Below, piece after piece: positions 1 to 9,018 of a stretch of 64,000 nt of DNA. Position 1 is the stretch's first letter. Every line of letters begins with the position of its first letter. This stretch comes from Mesorhizobium sp. 1M-11 (GTDB taxonomy: Bacteria > Pseudomonadota > Alphaproteobacteria > Rhizobiales > Rhizobiaceae): positions 62,001-126,000 of the forward strand of contig NZ_LJSD01000057.1 in NCBI RefSeq assembly GCF_001303895.1, read 5' to 3'. Position numbers and translations under genes: made by a program. Below the pieces are notes generated by a model that did not search any database, was not told the origin of the DNA, and saw only the letters and a list, made by a program, of their open reading frames with translations.

Positions 1-350
1 CGGGTCTGGCCGGCCTGGAAGGCAATCAACTTGCCGAGATCGAGCGCCGAGCCACCGCCAAAGGCAATGACGCCATCATGCTTGCCTTTCTTGAAGGCGG
101 CAATGCCGGCAGTGAGGTTGGACTCGATCGGGTTTGGCTTCACTTCCGAGAAGACGCCGTAGGGAACCTTGGCCTCGTCGAGAATCTTCAGCGTGGATGC
201 CACCACCGGCAACTTGGCAAGGCCCGGATCGGTGACGAACAGCGGCTTCTTGATGCCGGTCGCGGCCAGCGCATCCGGCAGTTCCGAGATACGGCCGGCG
301 CCGAAACGCACGGTGGTGGGGTAATTCCATTTCGAGACGAGCTTGGACAT
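1..350 (-). CDS. Iron-containing alcohol dehydrogenase, C-terminus off the left edge
   Basis: The reverse strand reads from an ATG at 350 (MSKLVSKWNYPTTVRFGAG) and stays open to the window edge, so about 116 residues of a normally ~380-residue enzyme are visible. The start fits the family, and the GGGSALDLGK stretch at about residues 96-105 is the GGGSxxDxxK nucleotide-binding signature of group III Fe-dependent alcohol dehydrogenases. These enzymes interconvert alcohols and aldehydes with NAD(P). The metal ligands lie outside the window, so substrate cannot be inferred from them. It is followed on the same strand by an aldehyde dehydrogenase whose stop lies 87 bp upstream of this start, so the pair may perform alcohol to aldehyde to acid oxidation. 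Confidence 0.88.
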   Translation of the reverse strand, partial: MSKLVSKWNYPTTVRFGAGRISELPDALAATGIKKPLFVTDPGLAKLPVVASTLKILDEAKVPYGVFSEVKPNPIESNLTAGIAAFKKGKHDGVIAFGGGSALDLGKLIAFQAGQT

Positions 351-437
351 GGTGCGGTTCTTTCGGAAACAAAGATGAAATAGGTCTGCTGAGAAGAAAC
401 GCCCTCTATCGCTTGCGACGATGAAGGGCGCCTGGGG

Positions 438-1826
438 CTAGATCGTCTCTCTGAGATGAAAGCTCTTCGGCCGAGTCAGGTTGTCGTAGCCGATCTGTGA
501 CAGCGCGGCACCCTTGCCGGTGTCCTTGACCCCGGTCCACACCAGCGCCGGATCGAGATAGTCGCAACGGTTCATGAACACGGTGCCGGTTTCGACACGG
601 TCGCCGATGGCAACGGCGCGATCGGTGTCGGCCGTCCAGATCGAAGCCGTCAGCCCGTAAGGACTGTCGTTCATAAGCGCGATCGCCTCCTCGTCGTTGC
701 GCACCTTCATGATCCCGACGATCGGCCCGAAGCTTTCCTCGCGCATCACGCTCATCTGGTGGTCGACATTGGTCAGCACCTCGGCCGGCAGATAGGGCGA
801 TCCGGCCTTGTCGGCGACGTCCTTGGTGTTCATGTGCGCGGTAGCACCCTTACGCAGCGCCTCGGCTTTCTGCTCGCGGATGAAGTCGGCAAAGCGCGCC
901 TGCGCCATCGGGCCCATGGTGGTTGCCTGATCGAGCGGATTGCCGAGCACGTAGCTCCTGGTTTCTGCGATGAAGCCTTCGACGAAATCGTCATAGACCT
1001 TCTCGTGCACATAGACGCGCTCGATGCCGCAGCAGCATTGGCCCGAATTGAAGAAGGCGCCTTCGACGAGATTGGCCACCGCATGGTCGAGCTTGGCGTC
1101 GGACAGCACATAGGCCGGGTCCTTGCCGCCGAGTTCGAGGCCGAGCGTCATGAAGGTGCCAGCCGCCGCCTTCTCGATGGCGCGGCCGCCGGCGACCGAG
1201 CCGGTGAAGTTGACATGATCGATCTTACCCGAGCCCAGCAGCTTCTCGGTCTGCGCATGGTTGAGCACGACATTCTGGAAAACGTATTTAGGCAGACCCG
1301 CCGCCTCGAAGGCCTTGGCGAAACGCTCGCCGACCAGCAGCGTCTGCGCGGCGTGCTTGAGGATGACGGTGGAACCGGCGATCAGGGCCGGCACGATGGT
1401 GTTGACCGCGGTGAGGTAGGGATAGTTCCACGGCGCGATCACCATGACGACGCCGAGTGGATCCTTCTTCACGTAGCGCCGGAATCCGTCCTTTGGGTTG
1501 GAGGCAGGCACCGGCGCCAGCGCGCGCTCGGCGATCTCGACCATGTATTGCGTGCGTTCCTTGACGCCGCCGAATTCGCCGCCATAACGCACAGGGCGGC
1601 CCATCTGCCAGGCCAGTTCCGGAACGATCTCGTCGGCCATGCCGACGAGCGCCTCCAGCATCTTCAGCATGTATTTGGCGCGCTCCGCCACCGGCAGCCG
1701 TGCCCAATCGGCCTGTGCGGTGCGGGCACGCTCCACAGCGGCGTTGACGGCCTGGTCGGTCGCGATCGGTCGCTCCACATAGATCGAGCCGTCGATGGGG
1801 GATGTGAGTTTGACCGTCTCGGTCAT
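438..1826 (-). CDS. Aldehyde dehydrogenase family protein
   Basis: A 462-residue NAD(P)-dependent aldehyde dehydrogenase, close to the family length. The general-base glutamate motif (LELGGKDP) and the catalytic-cysteine motif (NSGQCCCGIERV) are both present, as is the VIAPWNYP segment near the cofactor site. I place the start at MTETVKLTSP (1826), because AAGGA lies about 7 nt upstream; an in-frame start 18 codons further upstream has no such site. It probably oxidises an aldehyde made by the neighbouring alcohol dehydrogenase or released from an amine. The substrate is not determinable from sequence alone. Confidence 0.93.
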   Translation of the reverse strand: MTETVKLTSPIDGSIYVERPIATDQAVNAAVERARTAQADWARLPVAERAKYMLKMLEALVGMADEIVPELAWQMGRPVRYGGEFGGVKERTQYMVEIAERALAPVPASNPKDGFRRYVKKDPLGVVMVIAPWNYPYLTAVNTIVPALIAGSTVILKHAAQTLLVGERFAKAFEAAGLPKYVFQNVVLNHAQTEKLLGSGKIDHVNFTGSVAGGRAIEKAAAGTFMTLGLELGGKDPAYVLSDAKLDHAVANLVEGAFFNSGQCCCGIERVYVHEKVYDDFVEGFIAETRSYVLGNPLDQATTMGPMAQARFADFIREQKAEALRKGATAHMNTKDVADKAGSPYLPAEVLTNVDHQMSVMREESFGPIVGIMKVRNDEEAIALMNDSPYGLTASIWTADTDRAVAIGDRVETGTVFMNRCDYLDPALVWTGVKDTGKGAALSQIGYDNLTRPKSFHLRETI

Positions 1827-1981
1827 ATCGGAGTCCTTCAAATCAAAATGGTTCGCTGCTTTCGCACAAAGCATCAGCAAGCGGGATAGGCCGAGCAGCG
1901 TCTAAACGAAATGCCTTCCGTCAAACACCCTTGCTCGGGCTCATGCGGATTGCCTTTCCGTCACCGGAAAGGCAGTGGTCA

Positions 1982-3352
1982 TCAATACCGTTCGAAGCCG
2001 CGGTGCAGTTCCCAGTCAGTGATGCGGCGGTCGTACTCGAACTGTTCCCAGCGGGCGGTGTGCACATAGTGCCCGATCACATCCTCGCCGAAAGCAGCCT
2101 TCAGCATCTTCGACTTGGCCATGGTCTCGGTCGCTTCGCGCAGGGTCTTCGGAATCTCCGGCAGGCGCGAAGCCTGGTAGGCATCGCCCACGAAAGGCTG
2201 CTGCAGTTCCAGCTTCTCGTCGATGCCGGCCAGGCCAGCCGCGATCAGTGCCGCGAAAGCAAGGTAGGGATTGAGGTCGGCGCCGCCGATACGGCATTCC
2301 ATGCGGATGCCCTTGGTGCCCTCACCACACAAGCGGAAGCCGGCGGTGCGATTGTCTTCCGACCACATGATCTTGGTCGGTGCGAAAGTGCCGGACTGGA
2401 AGCGCTTGTAGGAATTGATGTAAGGCGCCAGGAACCAGGTGAACTCCTTGGCATATTTGAGCTGTCCGGCCGACCAGGCCTGACCGAGTGCCGACAGCGT
2501 CCACGGACCCTTCTTGTCGTAGAACAGCGGAGTCTTGCCGTCCGCGCTCCACAGCGAATTGTGGATGTGGCTGGAGTTGCCGGCAAGGCTGTAGTTGTAC
2601 TTGGCCATGAAGGTGATCGCCTTGCCTTCGGCATCGGCGATCTCCTTGGCGCCGTTCTTCAGGATGACGTGGCGATCGGCCATCTCCAGCGCCTCGGCGT
2701 AGCGCACATTGATCTCTTCCTGGCCCGGGCCCCATTCGCCCTTTGAGTTCTCGATCGGAATGCCGGCGGCCTGCATCTCGTTGCGCAGGCGGCGCATGAT
2801 GCCTTCTTCCTTGGTGGTGATGCCGATCTGGTAGTCACCGATATAGGGAGACGCTGTCTCGATGCCTTGCCAGTGCTTCTTTCGCGCAGCGTCGTAGCTC
2901 TCGCTGAACAGATAGAATTCGAGTTCGGAGGCGAAATAGCCGATATAACCCCGTTCGGTCAGCCGCTTCACCTGCTTGCGCAGGATGGCGCGCGGCGAAT
3001 GGGCAAGGTCCTCGTGGCTGTGGTGATCGAGCAGATCGCACAACACCAGCGCCGTCTTTTCGAGCCAGGGTATCTGCCTGAGCGTCGCCAGATCCGGCTT
3101 CATGACGAAGTCGCCATAACCCTTCGACCAGCTCGCGGCCTTGTAGCCGGGCACAGGCTCCATATCGATGTCGTCCGCCAGCAGATAGTTGCAGCCATGC
3201 GTCTCGTCATGCGCGGAATCGACGAAGTACTGCGCCAGGAAACGCTTGCCGACGAGTCGGCCCTGCATATCGACGGCGCAGGCGAGAACGGTGTCGATCT
3301 CCCCTGCCTGTACCGCCTTCTTCAACTGGTCGAACGAAAGGTTGCCTGCCAT
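1982..3352 (-). CDS. Glutamine synthetase family protein (gamma-glutamyl-amine ligase type)
   Basis: 456 residues with the glutamine synthetase catalytic fold: an ELEFYLF beta-strand motif, and a GNSSHIHNSLW segment that matches the ATP/metal-binding histidine region. It lacks the longer architecture of housekeeping GlnA. Proteins of this type ligate glutamate to an amine, as in PuuA for putrescine and IpuC for isopropylamine. The neighbours (amino acid or amine permease, aldehyde and alcohol dehydrogenases, a glutamyl-amide type hydrolase) favour that role over nitrogen assimilation. Which amine is used cannot be told. The start is the first in-frame ATG; GGAG lies about 14 nt upstream. Confidence 0.88.
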   Translation of the reverse strand: MAGNLSFDQLKKAVQAGEIDTVLACAVDMQGRLVGKRFLAQYFVDSAHDETHGCNYLLADDIDMEPVPGYKAASWSKGYGDFVMKPDLATLRQIPWLEKTALVLCDLLDHHSHEDLAHSPRAILRKQVKRLTERGYIGYFASELEFYLFSESYDAARKKHWQGIETASPYIGDYQIGITTKEEGIMRRLRNEMQAAGIPIENSKGEWGPGQEEINVRYAEALEMADRHVILKNGAKEIADAEGKAITFMAKYNYSLAGNSSHIHNSLWSADGKTPLFYDKKGPWTLSALGQAWSAGQLKYAKEFTWFLAPYINSYKRFQSGTFAPTKIMWSEDNRTAGFRLCGEGTKGIRMECRIGGADLNPYLAFAALIAAGLAGIDEKLELQQPFVGDAYQASRLPEIPKTLREATETMAKSKMLKAAFGEDVIGHYVHTARWEQFEYDRRITDWELHRGFERY

Positions 3353-3447
3353 TCTTAGAGCACTCCGGCTTTCACTTTTTCAGGAACGGAATTCTTGGAG
3401 GGAAGATCGTGGCCGGCGAACCGGCCACGATCTTGATCGATGATCGG

Positions 3448-5010
3448 TCAGTGCGAGCCACCGGTTTCGCCGACCGCCTGCTCGGCGGCCTTGATCGCGG
3501 CCTGACGCGCCGCCACGATCTCGCCCATCGGCGGACCTTGGAAACGACGGGCCTCGAAGGCGAACCAGACGATCGCGGTCAGCACCAGGAAGCCGATGGT
3601 GATGTAGAGCGCCCAGTCGTTCGGCGGCTGGATGCCGATGATGAAGATCAGGATCATCGAAATGATCGAGAGCAGGCCAAACAGCATGAACACGCCCTTA
3701 CCCATGTTCCACGGCCCCATCTTGTCCCACTTCGTGGTGCCCCAGGCCATCATGCCGAGCACGATCGGCACCGTGAAGGACAGGAACAGGAAGATGACGG
3801 TGCACGACACCACGATGGTGTAGGCCGAGGTACCGGCAACCGACACAAGAGAAGAACCCCAGACGAACAGCACCGAGAGGATCGATGCCGTCCAGATCGC
3901 AGCCACCGGCGTGCGATATGTCGGGCTCACCTTCGACAGCGCTCCCGAGGCAGGCAGGCCGCCATCGCGCGAGAAGGCGAAGATCATGCGCGAGGCCGAT
4001 GTCACAGTGGCCAGGCCGCACAGCAGCTGTGCCAGGAACACGACGATATAGACGAGTTCCTTGACGCCAGAGCCGACCCGCTGGTCGAAGGCCCAGAAGA
4101 ACACGTTCCAGCCCTGCTTGGCCGCTTCGTCCATGTTGGGGATCATCAGCACGAAAGCAGCGAGGAAGGCGTAGCCGAACAACGCCGACCAGACGACCGA
4201 CATGACCATGGCGCGCGGCACGGAACTCGCGGCCTTGATGGTTTCCTCGGAAGTATGCGCGGAGGCATCGTAACCGGTGATGGTGTAGATCGGCAGCAGG
4301 AGGCCGAGCGAGAACACCCACCAGTCGGAGACCTGCGGCCACACACCCGCACCCGCGTCACCTGAATAGTTCTTGAAGGTGAACAGGCGGCTGAAATCCC
4401 AGGTCTCCGCCGAGAACAGGCAAACCAGCGCGATCAGGATGGCACCGAAGAAGATGAGGTAGCCGGAGAAGTCCGTCAGCTTGGCGGTCAGCTTGATGCC
4501 GAGGTGATTGATAAGCGCCTGTGCGCCGGTGATGATGATCAGGAATATGGTCTGCGTCGTCAGTGTGTTCTCGATGCCGAGCGTCGGACCGAAAGCACCC
4601 ATGAAGAACGTCCAGGTGCCGACATTGATGGCGCCGAGCACGGTGACGAGGCCAAACAGGTTGAGCCAGGCCGTCACCCAGCCGGTGCCGCGATTTCCGA
4701 GGATCGAGCCCCAGTGATAGAGGCCACCGGCTGTCGGATAGGCGGAGGAAATCTGCGACATCGCCACGGCGAATGTCAGCGACACGAAGCAGCCGACCAG
4801 CCAGCCGATACCGATGCCGATGCCACCGGCGCCGGAGGTTGCCTGGGCAAGCGAATTGATGCCGCCCGACAGGATGCAGATGATGGAGAAGGAAACGGCG
4901 AAGTTGGAGAAGCGGGAGAGCCGCCGCTCGAGTTCCTGGGCGTAGCCCATCGAGTGGAGGACCTTCATGTCCTCGCTCTTGTCATGTTCAGAGTAACCAG
5001 GCGCTGCCAT
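3448..5010 (-). CDS. APC superfamily amino acid/amine permease
   Basis: A 520-residue integral membrane protein of about 12 hydrophobic segments. The N-terminal cytoplasmic part (GYAQELERRLSRFSNFAVSF) is typical of the amino acid/GABA/choline permease branch of the APC family, followed by SGAGGIGIGIGWLVG and SSAYPTAGGLYHW in the first membrane helices. It would import an amino acid or amine by secondary transport. AAGGGAA precedes the ATG by 7 nt. It lies between the glutamine synthetase-like gene and the N-formylglutamate amidohydrolase gene on the same strand with short gaps, so it probably supplies their substrate. Confidence 0.92.
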   Translation of the reverse strand: MAAPGYSEHDKSEDMKVLHSMGYAQELERRLSRFSNFAVSFSIICILSGGINSLAQATSGAGGIGIGIGWLVGCFVSLTFAVAMSQISSAYPTAGGLYHWGSILGNRGTGWVTAWLNLFGLVTVLGAINVGTWTFFMGAFGPTLGIENTLTTQTIFLIIITGAQALINHLGIKLTAKLTDFSGYLIFFGAILIALVCLFSAETWDFSRLFTFKNYSGDAGAGVWPQVSDWWVFSLGLLLPIYTITGYDASAHTSEETIKAASSVPRAMVMSVVWSALFGYAFLAAFVLMIPNMDEAAKQGWNVFFWAFDQRVGSGVKELVYIVVFLAQLLCGLATVTSASRMIFAFSRDGGLPASGALSKVSPTYRTPVAAIWTASILSVLFVWGSSLVSVAGTSAYTIVVSCTVIFLFLSFTVPIVLGMMAWGTTKWDKMGPWNMGKGVFMLFGLLSIISMILIFIIGIQPPNDWALYITIGFLVLTAIVWFAFEARRFQGPPMGEIVAARQAAIKAAEQAVGETGGSH

Positions 5011-5034
5011 AAGAGTGTTCCCTTATTTGTACTT

Positions 5035-5853
5035 TCAGATGGTGCCTTCGATCGTTCGTACCGTTTTCATCGGCGGCGGCTTCGGCAGCCGCGCGGGTTC
5101 GAGGCCGGTGAAGATGCCCGCCAGCCGTTCTCCCCATTTTTCCTGTCCGGATTGATCCCGGATCTCATCGTTGCGGATCTCGATCATCGCGCACAACAGG
5201 CCACGCGAGCGCGCATGCCGTTCCAGCGTGAAGTAGACGCGGTCTGCCGGCGAATAGGGCTGATTGGCGCCGACGGTAAAGCCACCCTCCCGCTTCAGTG
5301 CCGCGATCAGGGGCGCCGATAGCCGTGTATCGTCGTCGTGGATAATGCCGATATGCCAGGGACGGTCGATGCCCTTGTAGATCGGCGTGAAGGAATGCAC
5401 CGACACCAGCCGTGTCTCCAGACCGCGCGCCGTCCGCGCCTCGATCAGGCCTTCGATCGTTTCGTGAAAGGGCTTCCAGCAGCGGTCAACGCGCGCCTGG
5501 CGCGCTTCGGCCGAAAGGTTCTCGTTGCCGGGAATGGTAGTTGTTTCGCTGACGGGCGGGATCAGGTCCGGCGCGCCGAGGGGGCGATTGCAGTCCAGAA
5601 CCAGACGTGAAACGCGGGTCTCGACCAAAGGTGCGTCGAGCCGTTCACTCAAGATCTGCGCCACGGGCAGCGCGCCAGGATCCCAGGCGATATGACGGGC
5701 AAGGTCGGAGGCGGGAAGACCGAGCGTGCCGAATTCGGCAGGCAGGAAGTTCGAGGCATGGTCGCAGGTGAAGACAAAGACACCCGCGCCGTCGGGGTTC
5801 GTAACCCTCACGGAATCCGCGCCTGGATGCCTGTTGCGGCTTGTCCTCTCCAT
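5035..5853 (-). CDS. N-formylglutamate amidohydrolase family protein
   Basis: 272 residues, with the family landmarks FTCDHASNFLP near the N-terminus, HIAWDPGA, LVSVHSFTP in the middle and MIEIRND near the end; the His, Asp and Glu residues in them are expected metal ligands. HutG-type members release formate from N-formylglutamate, but distant members act on other N-acyl or gamma-glutamyl compounds. No hut genes are nearby, and the partners are a glutamine synthetase-like ligase, a permease and dehydrogenases. A role in cleaving a glutamyl conjugate is therefore as plausible as histidine breakdown. First gene of the leftward group, divergent from an RpiR regulator. Confidence 0.85.
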   Translation of the reverse strand: MERTSRNRHPGADSVRVTNPDGAGVFVFTCDHASNFLPAEFGTLGLPASDLARHIAWDPGALPVAQILSERLDAPLVETRVSRLVLDCNRPLGAPDLIPPVSETTTIPGNENLSAEARQARVDRCWKPFHETIEGLIEARTARGLETRLVSVHSFTPIYKGIDRPWHIGIIHDDDTRLSAPLIAALKREGGFTVGANQPYSPADRVYFTLERHARSRGLLCAMIEIRNDEIRDQSGQEKWGERLAGIFTGLEPARLPKPPPMKTVRTIEGTI

Positions 5854-5912
5854 CCGATCCGCCGTCCCCGGGAACGTATCGTATGTTACGTATTTTGTCT
5901 CATTGCGCTCCC

Positions 5913-5926
5913 ATGAATGATTTCAT
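5913..5926. promoter_or_regulatory. Candidate RpiR operator between divergent genes
   Basis: An inverted repeat ATGAA-TGAT-TTCAT lies in the 128-bp region between the N-formylglutamate amidohydrolase gene and the RpiR gene. RpiR/SIS regulators often bind TGAAA-type palindromes, so it is a candidate site for the adjacent regulator. Two copies of ACGTAT lie just to the left (5874-5879 and 5888-5893). The assignment rests on pattern only. Confidence 0.4.
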
Positions 5927-5981
5927 ACACTTTGCCCGTCTTTGTCAAACGCCTTTTCCGAAAAGCTTGGGGGATACCGGG

Positions 5982-6821
5982 TTGGGAACTGAGACGACGA
6001 CCACGTCCATCGCCGAGCTGATCGCGGACCGGATCGATTCCATGCCCACGGGCGAACGTCGCGCCGCGCAGACGCTGGTCGCCAACTATCCCGTCATCGG
6101 CCTGAAGACCGTGGCCGATTTCTCGCAACAGGCAGGTGTCTCCTCGCCGACCATTTTGCGTTTCGTCGCCCGGCTGGGCTTCCAGAACTATCCGGAATTC
6201 CAGTCCGCCCTGCAGGACGAGCTCGCCGCGCAATTGCAGTCACCAGCCTCGCGCACAGTCACCGCTCCGAGCAGAAGTGATGCCGCTTCGCCGATGATCG
6301 AGGCCACACTCGACAATCTGCGCGAGACCTTCCGCCACCTGTCGGACAAACAGTTGAACGAGATTGCCGAGAAGATGGCCGATCATCGCGGTCATATGTT
6401 CCTGATCGGTGGGCGTTTCACCGACCCGCTGGCGCGTTACATGGCTGCCCATCTTGCCATCATCCGACCCAACGTCTTCCACCTTGTCGGCCAGGAAAGC
6501 ATGTGGCGCGACCGGCTGATCGATATGGGCAAGCGCGACGTGCTGGTGATCTTCGACATCCGCCGCTACCAGGACAGCCTGATCCGCTTCGCCGAGAAGG
6601 CGCATCAGCGCGGCGTACAGATCGTGCTGTTCACCGATCAGTGGCTGTCGCCCATTGCCCGCTTCGCCCGCCATGTCATTGCCGGGCGCACCGCCGTCCC
6701 TTCACCTTGGGATTCCTCCGCAGCCTTGTTTGTCGTTGCCGAGACATTGATCGGCGCGGTGACCCGTCAGATGGAACCGGACAGCGCCAGACGCATCCGC
6801 GAGATGGAAGGCCTGCGCTGA
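5982..6821 (+). CDS. RpiR/MurR family transcriptional regulator with SIS domain
   Basis: About 279 residues. The N-terminal helix-turn-helix includes TVADFSQQAGVSSPTILRF, typical of RpiR regulators, and the C-terminal half is a SIS sugar-phosphate-binding fold (residues ~120-260, with MFLIGGRFTD and VLVIFDIRRY). I chose a TTG start at 5982 because GGGGGA lies about 6 nt upstream and the protein then has the usual family length. An in-frame ATG at 5913 is possible but overlaps the candidate operator. It is divergent from the amine/glutamate gene group and probably controls it. RpiR proteins usually sense phosphosugars, so the true ligand is uncertain. Confidence 0.88.
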   Translation: MGTETTTTSIAELIADRIDSMPTGERRAAQTLVANYPVIGLKTVADFSQQAGVSSPTILRFVARLGFQNYPEFQSALQDELAAQLQSPASRTVTAPSRSDAASPMIEATLDNLRETFRHLSDKQLNEIAEKMADHRGHMFLIGGRFTDPLARYMAAHLAIIRPNVFHLVGQESMWRDRLIDMGKRDVLVIFDIRRYQDSLIRFAEKAHQRGVQIVLFTDQWLSPIARFARHVIAGRTAVPSPWDSSAALFVVAETLIGAVTRQMEPDSARRIREMEGLR

Positions 6822-6830
6822 CCGACAAGC

Positions 6831-7235
6831 CTAGCGCAACAACCGGCCCTCGATCGACCAGCGCGCAGCGAGGAAATTCAATGCCGCCGCCACGATGATG
6901 CCGGCAATCTTGGCAGGCCAAATGCCAATCCAGCCGGCAAGTCCGGCAATGAAGGCGCTGGACACGCCAAGCGAAATCAACGCGCCCAGCGAGACGAAGC
7001 GGAACACGGAGTGACTGAGCGGGATCGAGCTGTCGCGCTCAAAGGACCAGAAGCGGTTTGCCAGGAAGGAGAAAGCGACCGCGACCAGCCACGCACCGAC
7101 ATTGGCCGTCAGCGGCGGCATGGCAAGCCAGAGCAGCACCGTGAAGGCGGCGAGATCGATTGCCGTGTTCGCGAGACCGACGACGGCAAAGCGGATCATC
7201 TTGCTGCCGAGTGAACGGCCAGGCTCGCTGCTCAC
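6831..7235 (-). CDS. GtrA family membrane protein
   Basis: 134 residues with four hydrophobic helices and the GtrA signature at the N-terminus (RFAVVGLANTAIDLAAF) and FLANRFWSF in the middle. GtrA-like proteins are thought to help move polyprenyl-phosphate-linked sugars across the membrane. The GTG start at 7235 overlaps the stop codon of the upstream gene (GTGA), indicating translational coupling. It is the last of four overlapping genes, with a GT2 glycosyltransferase, a YdjC-type deacetylase and a GT87-like membrane enzyme, so the four probably act together on a lipid-linked sugar. Confidence 0.9.
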   Translation of the reverse strand: MSSEPGRSLGSKMIRFAVVGLANTAIDLAAFTVLLWLAMPPLTANVGAWLVAVAFSFLANRFWSFERDSSIPLSHSVFRFVSLGALISLGVSSAFIAGLAGWIGIWPAKIAGIIVAAALNFLAARWSIEGRLLR

Positions 7236-8053
7236 GACACGCCACTCCGCACAACAGCATCATGCGCCGCCAGGATCGCGCCGAATTCGTTGGACATGAG
7301 GAAGGCATATTCGACCTCGCGCACTTTCTGCATCGGGTCGCGCGACACGAGCTCCGCATCGACATGGCCGGGATGGCACATGAAAACGCCGTCTTCGGGT
7401 AGAGTGACAACAGCCGCTCGCAAGGTTGGCGCGAAATCCTCCGGCCGCTTCCAGTCGTAGATGCCGGCCAGCGGCTTCAACATCGGAAATCCCGCCGCCT
7501 GCATGGTCCGGTCGAAGCCATGCGCAAGCGCCGCGATGACGGCCGTTTTCACAGCGATGGCGCCGACTTCGAGCGGCACCACCGGTGCGCCGCGCAACGC
7601 CGGCTTTTCGGAAGCGGCGAAGCGCACCTTCAGCCAGTCGCGAACGACAGGCAGGAAATGCACATGCTGGTGCCCATCGATGAAGTCCGGCGTGCAGCCA
7701 AGTGTATCGACAAAGCGGCGAAGCTGCGCATCGAGCTCGGCGTGAACATCGTCGGCCTTGATACGCCTCCGCTTGAATGGCGCAGCAAGGTCTCTGAGCG
7801 GCGGCAGGCATCCGGCAGATACCAGACTGGAATCCGCCGACAGTGCAGGCTGATCCGTCAAGGTGAGGTGCAGGCCAACCGCTACGCGACCGATCAGTGG
7901 CTTGATGCGCACCGCAGCCTGCTGCCATTCCGGCGAACCGGTCATGCAACCGGTGCCCGTCAGGCGCCCGCGCTCGAGCAGTTCGAGAATGGCATCGCAC
8001 ACACCGGGCGCCAGCCCGTAGTCGTCGGCGATCAGGCGGATCTGCCGCGTCAC
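7232..8053 (-). CDS. YdjC/ChbG/HpnK-type carbohydrate deacetylase
   Basis: 273 residues. The N-terminal LIADDYGL carries the metal-binding Asp pair of YdjC-type deacetylases, VGLHLTLTDQP supplies another conserved His, and DGHQHVHFLP near residue 125 is the second metal/active-site motif. Relatives deacetylate N-acetylated sugars (ChbG) or a hopanoid intermediate (HpnK). The GTG start overlaps the stop of the glycosyltransferase gene (GTGA) and the stop overlaps the GTG start of gtrA. The context favours removal of an acetyl group from a lipid-linked amino sugar; this is inference. Confidence 0.88.
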   Translation of the reverse strand: MTRQIRLIADDYGLAPGVCDAILELLERGRLTGTGCMTGSPEWQQAAVRIKPLIGRVAVGLHLTLTDQPALSADSSLVSAGCLPPLRDLAAPFKRRRIKADDVHAELDAQLRRFVDTLGCTPDFIDGHQHVHFLPVVRDWLKVRFAASEKPALRGAPVVPLEVGAIAVKTAVIAALAHGFDRTMQAAGFPMLKPLAGIYDWKRPEDFAPTLRAAVVTLPEDGVFMCHPGHVDAELVSRDPMQKVREVEYAFLMSNEFGAILAAHDAVVRSGVS

Positions 8054-9018
8054 GGCTCTTGGCCGTCCGACCCGTGGCTAATCACATCGCGTACGATATA
8101 GACCGGCCGGTCCTTGCTCTCGCTCAGCGCCACCCAGACATATTCGCCGATGAGTCCGAGCAACGCGAGATTGAAGCCACCGAGCACGACGATGGCAATC
8201 AGCAGGCTGGGAAACCCAGGTACGGCGATCCCGTAGAAGGCGACTTCGAAGAATATCTTGAGGCCGTAGACGATGCCTGCAAGGGCTGTTGCCAACCCTG
8301 ACAGGCTGAGGATGCGCAGCGGCACAACGGAGAAGGAAGCGATGCCTTCGAGCGAAAAGGCGAGCAGGTTGCGCCGGCTCCATTTGCTGGTGCCGCTGGC
8401 GCGGTCCGCTGGTGTGTAGATCAGCGCCTTGTGCCGGAATCCCGCCCAGGCATAGAGGCCTTTGTTGAAGCGCCGCTTGTCGCGCAGCTGAGTCAATGCC
8501 CTGGCCACCGGGCCGCGCATGACGCGAAAATCGCCGGCATTTTCCGGAATATCGAAGCGCTGGCTCGAATTGATCAAACTGTAGAAAAGTTTGGCCAGCT
8601 GGCTGCGCTTCCAGCTCGCACCCTGGCGATTGGTTCGGGCATAGACCACGTCGACGTCCGGGTCCTCTACCAATTCGGCGATGAGCTTGAGACTGACATC
8701 CAGTGAATGCTGCAGATCGGCGTCCATGATCAGCACCATGTCGCCCTGCGTCCTGTCGAGACCGGCCAGAACCGCCACCTCCTTGCCGAAGTTGCGGCTG
8801 AGCCGGACAATCTCCCACTCACCCGTCAGTGCTTTGGCGAAACGCTCGGCACCATTATCGGTGCCGCCATCATCGACCAGGATCTTGCGTGTCCTGAAAC
8901 CGAAACGGCGCGAGACCTCTGCTTCCATATCGGCCAAAAGCCGCGCGAACTCTTCCGCCGAGGCAGCCTCGTTCCAGAACGGCGCAACGATATCGAGCGT
9001 CGGTTTGGCTTCAGACAT
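8050..9018 (-). CDS. GT2 glycosyltransferase (polyprenyl-phosphate type, GtrB/DPM1-like)
   Basis: 322 residues. The catalytic domain occupies residues 1-230, with VDDGGTDNG and the DxD motif in MDADLQHS. RRFNKGLYAWAGFRH resembles the acceptor-loop region of bactoprenol glucosyl/mannosyl transferases. Two C-terminal membrane helices (about residues 235-305) match the GtrB type. It probably transfers a sugar from a nucleotide donor to undecaprenyl phosphate at the inner membrane. It overlaps the upstream gene by 8 bp and the downstream deacetylase gene by 4 bp, so it is the core of a four-gene glycosylation operon. Confidence 0.92.
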   Translation of the reverse strand: MSEAKPTLDIVAPFWNEAASAEEFARLLADMEAEVSRRFGFRTRKILVDDGGTDNGAERFAKALTGEWEIVRLSRNFGKEVAVLAGLDRTQGDMVLIMDADLQHSLDVSLKLIAELVEDPDVDVVYARTNRQGASWKRSQLAKLFYSLINSSQRFDIPENAGDFRVMRGPVARALTQLRDKRRFNKGLYAWAGFRHKALIYTPADRASGTSKWSRRNLLAFSLEGIASFSVVPLRILSLSGLATALAGIVYGLKIFFEVAFYGIAVPGFPSLLIAIVVLGGFNLALLGLIGEYVWVALSESKDRPVYIVRDVISHGSDGQEP

